A DNA stretch of 5,094 nt from positions 1 to 5,094 of the forward strand of contig JAAYSB010000211.1 of NCBI GenBank assembly GCA_012518475.1, written 5' to 3'. This DNA comes from Intrasporangiaceae bacterium. GTDB taxonomy: Bacteria > Actinomycetota > Actinomycetes > Actinomycetales > Dermatophilaceae. The position numbers and the translations under genes are program-made. Below are positions 1 to 5,094 of this stretch, one piece after another (the stretch's first letter is position 1; each line of letters begins with the position of its first letter). Below the pieces are notes generated by a model, which saw only the letters and a program-made list of their open reading frames with translations, did no database searches and was not told where the DNA came from.

Positions 1-1974
<1,974 letters not shown>

Positions 1975-2058
1975 GGGGACGATGCCTTCCTCAGTGTTCA
2001 GCGAGCTTGTTCAACGGGTCGATGATGACGACGAGCCAACGGATTGCGACGAACTCAG

Positions 2059-2075
2059 TACTACGACGAGTAGTA
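2059..2075. repeat. Inverted repeat overlapping the ppdK -10 element
   Basis: The arms TACTAC (2059-2064) and GTAGTA (2070-2075) are perfect complements around a 5-nt centre, GACGA. The right arm is the proposed -10 hexamer of the ppdK promoter. A direct repeat GAACT (2051-2055 and 2076-2080) flanks the left side and the right arm. The placement would suit a repressor operator or a weak hairpin at the transcript start. The arms are short and AT-rich, so chance is possible. Confidence 0.3.
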
Positions 2076-2098
2076 GAACTAAGCGTAGCCCTCGCCAA
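2070..2098 (-). promoter_or_regulatory. Candidate sigma70-type promoter of ppdK
   Basis: Read on the minus strand, TTGGCG (2098-2093) and TACTAC (2075-2070) are separated by exactly 17 nt. They resemble the -35 TTGACA and -10 TATAAT elements. Transcription would start near 2062, leaving a leader of roughly 88 nt before the ppdK ATG. The promoter sits just after the stop of the upstream gene, so ppdK is probably transcribed independently of the SIMPL/YgjV-like unit. A four-base-pair CCCT/AGGG stem (2089-2101) overlaps the -35 but is too short to call a terminator. This is a visual match only. Confidence 0.45.
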
Positions 2099-2107
2099 GG
2101 GGTGGGT

Positions 2108-2776
2108 CTAATCGGGTCCGCTGTGCGGCACACCACTATTCAGGTCGAGGCGCCACGTGGATCCCTCGGGGACGAAGCCGAGCTTCTCGTAGTACGGCGC
2201 GACCATTCCTGGGGGAGTGCGCACCGAGGTGAATCCGCGGTCCCGGAACAGTCCGGACTTCCGATAGACGAACTCGCCCGGCGTGAAGTCGCGATACCTC
2301 GGCGTGACGTAGTCGAGCTCGATCTGCGCCACGCCTTCGCCGACGTCGCGCGCCACGACAGCGCCGACCGTCTCGTCTCCGGAGGCGATGAGGTATGCGG
2401 TGCGATCCTCGCGCGCGTCGATCGCACCGTCAGGGGTGGTCACCGCATCGAAGAAGCGGGGGAAGAAGTGGCCGATCTCCTCGCGATGGGTGCGCACGAA
2501 GTGGCTGAGATATCCGTCGTCCTCCTCGACCTCGATCACCTGGAACACCGCATCGTCGTGCTGCTCGCGGAGCAGCTTGACGATGAAGTAGACGTTGATG
2601 ATCACCAGCACGATGTTCATCGCCACCATCGGCCAGACCTCGATGACGGCATTGAAGAACACGAGGACGAGGCACGCGATCGTATTGAGCACCCGTAGCC
2701 GCAGCACCCGCGCCTGGAGGAGCGAGAAGACGAGCAGCGCCGACCCTGCCCAGCCGACGGCGTCGATCCAGCTCAC
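2108..2776 (-). CDS. Membrane protein with YgjV-like N-terminus and GNAT-like C-terminal domain
   Basis: The protein has 222 residues in two parts. The N-terminus holds three hydrophobic segments, about 4-21, 29-46 and 48-67, with the GW-x-GS-x-LLVFSLLQ and WPMVAMNIV patterns typical of YgjV/CBU_0592-type small membrane proteins. Residues about 75-212 look like a GNAT acyltransferase fold, ending in APYYEKLGFVPEG, the usual GNAT motif B ending. The acetyl-CoA loop (Q/R-x-x-G-x-G/A) is degenerate: after the strand QIELDYVTP the sequence is RDFTPG (162-167), with Thr in place of the first Gly. Catalysis is therefore uncertain and the substrate unknown. The GTG start (2776-2774) overlaps the TGA of the SIMPL gene in GTGA, with AGAGGA (2791-2786) 9 nt upstream. 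This implies co-transcription and translational coupling. The stop is TAG. Confidence 0.85.
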   Translation of the reverse strand: MSWIDAVGWAGSALLVFSLLQARVLRLRVLNTIACLVLVFFNAVIEVWPMVAMNIVLVIINVYFIVKLLREQHDDAVFQVIEVEEDDGYLSHFVRTHREEIGHFFPRFFDAVTTPDGAIDAREDRTAYLIASGDETVGAVVARDVGEGVAQIELDYVTPRYRDFTPGEFVYRKSGLFRDRGFTSVRTPPGMVAPYYEKLGFVPEGSTWRLDLNSGVPHSGPD

Positions 2777-3453
2777 CGGTCGCGGTCCTCTGTGTTCGTT
2801 TCATCGGTGGGGGTCGGGTCATCGGCCCAGGCGAACCGGACCGATAGGGAGGCGGTCACGGTGCTCTCACCCGGCGCCAGGGAGAGGCCGGCGGAGTCGG
2901 ACTGGGCGCGCATCGCATACATCATGGGCTCCGGCCCGCGGAGGGTGTCGCCGATCCAGATGACCGCCCCGAGGCGTCGTCCGGCGAAGCGGGCGTACTC
3001 CTCGGCGCGGCGGCGGGCATCGTCGAAGGCGCGCTCCCGGGCGGTGGCCAGGAGCGGCTCAGCGTCAGCGATGGACAGGGTGATGCCGTCGATGAGAAGG
3101 CTGTCCCCGGCTGCTGACACCGCGAGCTCGACGAGGCGGTTGACCTGCTCGAGGTCTCGCACCCCCACGCGGAGAGTATGGAAACCGCTGAAACCCCTCA
3201 CCGGCTGGCCCTGGTTGTCGTAGCGCTGGTGGATGCCGGTCGACGTCGTCTGCAGGTCCTTGTCCGCGACGCCCTCATTGGTCAGCGCTGCCCGCACGGC
3301 ACTCATGGTCTGGTCCACCTCGCGCAGGGTCTCGCTGACGCTCTCGCCATCGCGAGTGATGCGCAGGTCGAGATTGACCATGTCAGGGGGTGCGCTCGCG
3401 GCACCTGTGCCGGTCACGTCCACGCAGGAGGGCAGGATGGTGGTCATGGACAC
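2773..3453 (-). CDS. SIMPL (DUF541) domain protein
   Basis: The 226-residue protein matches the SIMPL/DUF541 pattern along nearly its full length. It opens with VTGTGAASAPPDMVNLDLRI (13-32), followed by a long helix with the Gly-Val-x-Asp-x-Asp-Leu-x-Thr segment GVADKDLQTTSTGIHQRY (61-78). Next come FHTLRVGVRDLEQV (91-104), GDSLLIDGITLSIAD (116-130), and the Ala/Arg-rich helix ARERAFDDARRRAEEYARFAGRRLGAVIWI (138-167). Many relatives are exported, but no signal peptide or lipobox is visible here, so it is probably cytoplasmic. Biochemical function is unknown in this family. The acidic tail after about 210 looks disordered. The start is GTG 3453, with GAGGTG (3470-3465) 11 nt upstream. ATG 3447 is the alternative. 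It is first in a unit with the YgjV/GNAT gene (4-nt GTGA overlap), and its 5' end overlaps the divergent VanZ-like gene. Confidence 0.9.
   Translation of the reverse strand: MSMTTILPSCVDVTGTGAASAPPDMVNLDLRITRDGESVSETLREVDQTMSAVRAALTNEGVADKDLQTTSTGIHQRYDNQGQPVRGFSGFHTLRVGVRDLEQVNRLVELAVSAAGDSLLIDGITLSIADAEPLLATARERAFDDARRRAEEYARFAGRRLGAVIWIGDTLRGPEPMMYAMRAQSDSAGLSLAPGESTVTASLSVRFAWADDPTPTDETNTEDRDR
3426..3432 (+). promoter_or_regulatory. Shine-Dalgarno of the VanZ-like gene, inside the SIMPL coding sequence
   Basis: The sequence AGGAGGG is close to a consensus ribosome-binding site. It stands 4 nt before ATG 3437, 7 nt before GTG 3440, 10 nt before GTG 3443 and 13 nt before ATG 3446. A start in 3437-3446 is therefore well supported, although the exact codon is not decided. 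The site lies within the first codons of the SIMPL gene on the other strand. Confidence 0.6.
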
Positions 3454-3868
3454 GAACTATGCCGCACCTCGGCGGCCTCCGGCGGCGGAAGACGCCGAGG
3501 AGTCGCGAGGCCGGCGGCAAGGGGCGGTGGTGGCATTCGTCCTCGCGGTCCTGGCACAGGTGTACCTGCTCTATCTGTACGACCCCGGACCGTCAGCCGA
3601 CGTGAGCATTCCGCACGCTGACAAGATCGTCCACGCGGTGCTGTTCGCAGGACCCGCGTTCCTGGCCGTCCTGACCCGGCTGCCACTGCACATCATCCTC
3701 CCGCTGCTCATCCTCCACGCGCCGGTGAGCGAGCTCGTGCAGCACCGGCTCATCGCAGGGAGGGCCGGCGAGCCCTTCGACGTTGTGGCTGATCTCGTAG
3801 GGGTCGGACTGGGGATGCTCGCCGGACGTGTCCTGAGGAGATTTCGTCGGCGTCCCACCTCTCCGTAG
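3437..3868 (+). CDS. VanZ-like family membrane protein
   Basis: The 143-residue protein has a polar, charged N-terminal tail (1-28) followed by hydrophobic segments at about 29-47, 65-80, 83-97 and 117-133, then a basic C-terminus (RRFRRRP). VanZ-like landmarks are present in order: HADKIVHAVLF (60-70, the D-K-x-x-H-x-x-x-F signature), SELVQHRL (98-105, the E-x-x-Q helix), GRAGEPFD (108-115) and DVVADLVGVGLGMLAG (115-130). The Asn common in the last motif is Val here. VanZ itself raises teicoplanin resistance, but most chromosomal homologues have no known role, and nothing in the context links this one to glycopeptides. AGGAGGG lies just upstream, so ATG 3437 or a codon up to 3446 is the likely start. 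The frame is open far upstream to 3233, but that part is antisense to the SIMPL gene and has no signal. It is divergent from the SIMPL gene and convergent with the nuclease gene. Confidence 0.82.
   Translation: MVVMDTNYAAPRRPPAAEDAEESRGRRQGAVVAFVLAVLAQVYLLYLYDPGPSADVSIPHADKIVHAVLFAGPAFLAVLTRLPLHIILPLLILHAPVSELVQHRLIAGRAGEPFDVVADLVGVGLGMLAGRVLRRFRRRPTSP
3465..3470 (-). promoter_or_regulatory. Shine-Dalgarno of the SIMPL gene, inside the VanZ-like coding sequence
   Basis: On the minus strand this reads GAGGTG, 11 nt before GTG 3453 and 17 nt before ATG 3447. The spacing favours the GTG as the start of the SIMPL gene. The site lies within the codons of the opposite-strand VanZ-like gene. Confidence 0.5.
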
Positions 3869-3956
3869 ACCGACGTGCGAGGTCCGTGTGCCCTTGATCG
3901 CGACGGTGAACGTCATCGGAGTCCAGGTGACCCGGGATCGACGCGTGCCGGGTGCT

Positions 3957-3978
3957 CGAGACCGTCGGCTGCGTCTCG
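3957..3978. terminator. Weak hairpin in the convergent gap, possible terminator
   Basis: The arms CGAGAC (3957-3962) and GTCTCG (3973-3978) are perfect complements around a 10-nt loop. They sit between the ends of the VanZ-like gene (3868) and the nuclease gene (3986), where a shared bidirectional terminator would be expected. There is no T tract on either side and the stem is only 6 bp. The rest of the 117-bp gap (3869-3985) shows nothing else recognisable. Confidence 0.25.
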
Positions 3979-3985
3979 CGACCGT

Positions 3986-5050
3986 CTAGAAGGTCGGTTC
4001 ACCGTAGTCGGGAACCGAGCCGCCGGGGCCGAGCCGTCCTCGCTGACCGGTCCGCAGGGTCTGCTGGTCCGGACACTGTCGCCGGAGCAGCCTGGCCCGC
4101 CGCCGGTACTGCCTCCGGAGTCGTCTCGACAGAACGAACCGTGGTGGGGGGCCGAGTCCCTCGGGGCGGGGCGGCGTGAACACGTGGTCGATGGTGCACC
4201 CCCGTGGACCCAGCCTCTTCGGACGATCCGTCTCCCACGGAATCGCGTGCTCCACGAGGATCCGGTAGTAGGTCTCGGTGACACTCGCCTCCTTGCGAGT
4301 CAGCTCCAGGTGGCGGACGGGGTCCGTGCCTCCGTGTCCCGGTGCGAGTGCTGCTGAGGAGGAGAGCCCCGTGCGCACACGGGGAAGGTCGACCAGTGGC
4401 AGCCGGACCCGGCGGCGTTCGCGGGCCCCGTAGTGATCGACCGGATAGGTCGTCTGCTCGGTCCCGGACGGATCTGTCCACTGGACGCGCCCGTCGAGGA
4501 GTAGTCGGACCCGCCATCGATGTCGTTGCTTGATCCGGTGGTGTCGGCGGCACAGACACATGAGGTTGGTCGCCCCCGTCTGACCGCGAGGCCACGGGAC
4601 GACGTGGTCGATATCGCACGACCGAGCTGGTGTGCTGCATCCGGGGAAGCGGCACCGGCCGTCACGCTGCCGGATGAACCGGATCAGGGACAGACCTGGA
4701 CGGTACACGCCCGTGGTGAGCTCGCCGGCGGGATCGAGTAGAGCGCCGGTCTCCGGGTGTGTCCCGGCGACACTGACAAGGACTGCACGGGTGGAGGAAG
4801 GACGCCTCGAGGGTGGACTCGAGTAAGGGTTCAAGGATGCAGGGTCGATGGATGCAGGGTCGATGGATGCGGAGTCGGTCGAGACAGCGTCGACGGACGC
4901 AGGGTCGATGGATGCGGGGTCGATGGATTCAGCGTCGGTCGAGCTCAGGCCCGCCTGTGCCTGAGTTCTCGCCTGTGCCTGAGTTGGGGGAGTGGGCTTC
5001 TGTCGTTGTCGTGGGCGTGACCGCGGACCGTGGCAGCCAGCTGAGCTCAC
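3986..5050 (-). CDS. HNH endonuclease of the DUF222/13E12-type family, C-terminal part, probably frameshifted upstream
   Basis: The 354-codon frame carries a clear HNH/McrA-type module: YRPGLSLIRFIRQRDGRC (116-133), CRFPGC (133-138), CDIDHVVPW (145-153), Asn162 and LCRRHHRIK (166-174), then DGRVQWTDPSG and YPVDHYG. The His149/Asn162/His171 set and paired Cys residues fit a metal-dependent nuclease. This order is typical of the C-terminus of DUF222/HNH proteins, which are common and multicopy in actinobacteria. Their N-terminal DUF222 domain of about 250-300 residues is absent here. Instead the N-terminus is low complexity: TQAQA repeats (23-34) and IDPAS repeats (38-77). GTG 5050 has no Shine-Dalgarno, and a TAG lies two codons upstream. 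The other frame, which runs off the right edge, has better codon bias up to about 4980. I infer a frameshift and a possible pseudogene. An Arg-rich extension (about 245-354) follows the HNH module. The stop is TAG. Confidence 0.75.
   Translation of the reverse strand: MSSAGCHGPRSRPRQRQKPTPPTQAQARTQAQAGLSSTDAESIDPASIDPASVDAVSTDSASIDPASIDPASLNPYSSPPSRRPSSTRAVLVSVAGTHPETGALLDPAGELTTGVYRPGLSLIRFIRQRDGRCRFPGCSTPARSCDIDHVVPWPRGQTGATNLMCLCRRHHRIKQRHRWRVRLLLDGRVQWTDPSGTEQTTYPVDHYGARERRRVRLPLVDLPRVRTGLSSSAALAPGHGGTDPVRHLELTRKEASVTETYYRILVEHAIPWETDRPKRLGPRGCTIDHVFTPPRPEGLGPPPRFVLSRRLRRQYRRRARLLRRQCPDQQTLRTGQRGRLGPGGSVPDYGEPTF
4820..4939 (-). repeat. In-frame minisatellite: eight 15-bp units arranged as a duplicated 60-bp block
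   Basis: Units start every 15 bp from 4820, 4835, 4850 and so on to 4925. The plus-strand consensus is ggatgcagggtcgat, and units 4835-4849 and 4850-4864 are identical. In the nuclease frame they read TDAES, IDPAS, IDPAS, VDAVS, TDSAS, IDPAS, IDPAS, LNPYS (residues 38-77). The order T-I-I-V then T-I-I-L shows a higher-order 60-bp duplication, with about 49 of 60 positions matching between 4939-4880 and 4879-4820. A unit length divisible by three keeps the frame. The last unit (4820-4834) is degenerate. Confidence 0.9.
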
Positions 5051-5093
5051 TGGCTATCGGACCCGAGGCTGCGACGAAGACCTCGGTGGCCTC
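4929..5093 (-). other. Open frame from the right edge, likely the upstream part of the nuclease gene in a shifted frame
   Basis: From 5093 down, the minus strand reads 54 codons without a stop, beginning EATEVFVAASGPIASEL, and ends at TGA 4931-4929 inside the repeat tract. In its first 39 codons about three quarters end in G or C, while the overlapping 5050 frame has only about half there. This suggests the ancestral coding frame enters the window here. A GPI-x-x-x-L segment would suit the stretch between DUF222 and HNH in this family, but that match is loose. Joining the two frames needs removal of one nucleotide between 5053 and 4932. The C5 tract at 4990-4986 is an obvious candidate. Confidence 0.45.
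4952..4985 (-). repeat. Two 16-bp direct repeats at 18-bp spacing in the nuclease N-terminus
   Basis: The sequence cgcctgtgcctgagtt occurs exactly at 4952-4967 and 4970-4985. In the 5050 frame it encodes TQAQAR-TQAQAG; in the alternative frame it gives NSGTGE-NSGTGG. Both read as flexible linker. It adjoins the C5 tract (4986-4990) and lies just upstream, in reading direction, of the 15-bp minisatellite. Confidence 0.85.
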
Positions 5094-5094
5094 A

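Noticed and set aside
3374..3379. TTGACC as the -35 of a VanZ-like gene promoter
   Set aside because: It is a good -35 match, but no AT-containing -10 lies 16-19 nt downstream, so I could not support a promoter.
3233..3436. Upstream extension of the VanZ-like frame
   Set aside because: It is antisense to the conserved SIMPL core, lacks coding signal, and the strong Shine-Dalgarno at 3426-3432 marks a later start.
3999..4655. 218-codon minus-strand frame overlapping the HNH gene
   Set aside because: The HNH, Cys and Asn motifs are in the 3986-5050 frame. This one is low complexity, rich in Arg, Pro, Thr and Ser, and has no family signal.
4820..4985. CRISPR array
   Set aside because: The repeats are contiguous 15-bp or 18-bp units without unique spacers and are translated in frame.

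Overview
The window is high-GC DNA with strongly GC-biased third codon positions, GTG starts, 4-nt gene overlaps and a DUF222-type HNH nuclease. Together these point to an actinobacterium. The genus cannot be read from the sequence. The left edge cuts a gene. At the right edge an open reading frame runs off the end. I see no tRNA, rRNA, CRISPR array, insertion sequence or phage gene.

Layout from left to right. (1) 1-1974, minus strand: the first 658 residues of pyruvate, phosphate dikinase (ppdK), lacking about the last quarter. (2) 1975-2107: the only sizeable intergenic leader, with a good sigma70-like promoter for ppdK and a small inverted repeat over its -10 element. (3) 2108-2776 and 2773-3453, both minus: a two-gene unit joined by a GTGA overlap. 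The first gene transcribed encodes a SIMPL (DUF541) protein. The second encodes a small protein with three membrane segments (YgjV-like) and a C-terminal GNAT-like domain whose acetyl-CoA loop is degenerate. (4) 3437-3868, plus: a VanZ-like membrane protein whose 5' end overlaps the 5' end of the SIMPL gene head to head. (5) 3869-3985: a 117-bp convergent gap with one weak hairpin. (6) 3986-5050, minus: the C-terminal HNH half of a DUF222/HNH family nuclease. Its apparent N-terminus is made of low-complexity tandem repeats, and the upstream domain seems to continue in another frame.

ppdK is a central-metabolism enzyme interconverting pyruvate and phosphoenolpyruvate. The SIMPL, YgjV/GNAT and VanZ genes form a compact cluster of two likely membrane proteins and one soluble protein. 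Their joint role is unknown and no shared pathway can be claimed.

The most notable signals are the structured minisatellite in the nuclease gene (8 x 15 bp, itself a duplicated 60-bp block), the apparent frameshift just upstream of it next to a C5 tract, and the divergent gene pair with overlapping starts. I found no convincing new multi-gene system.
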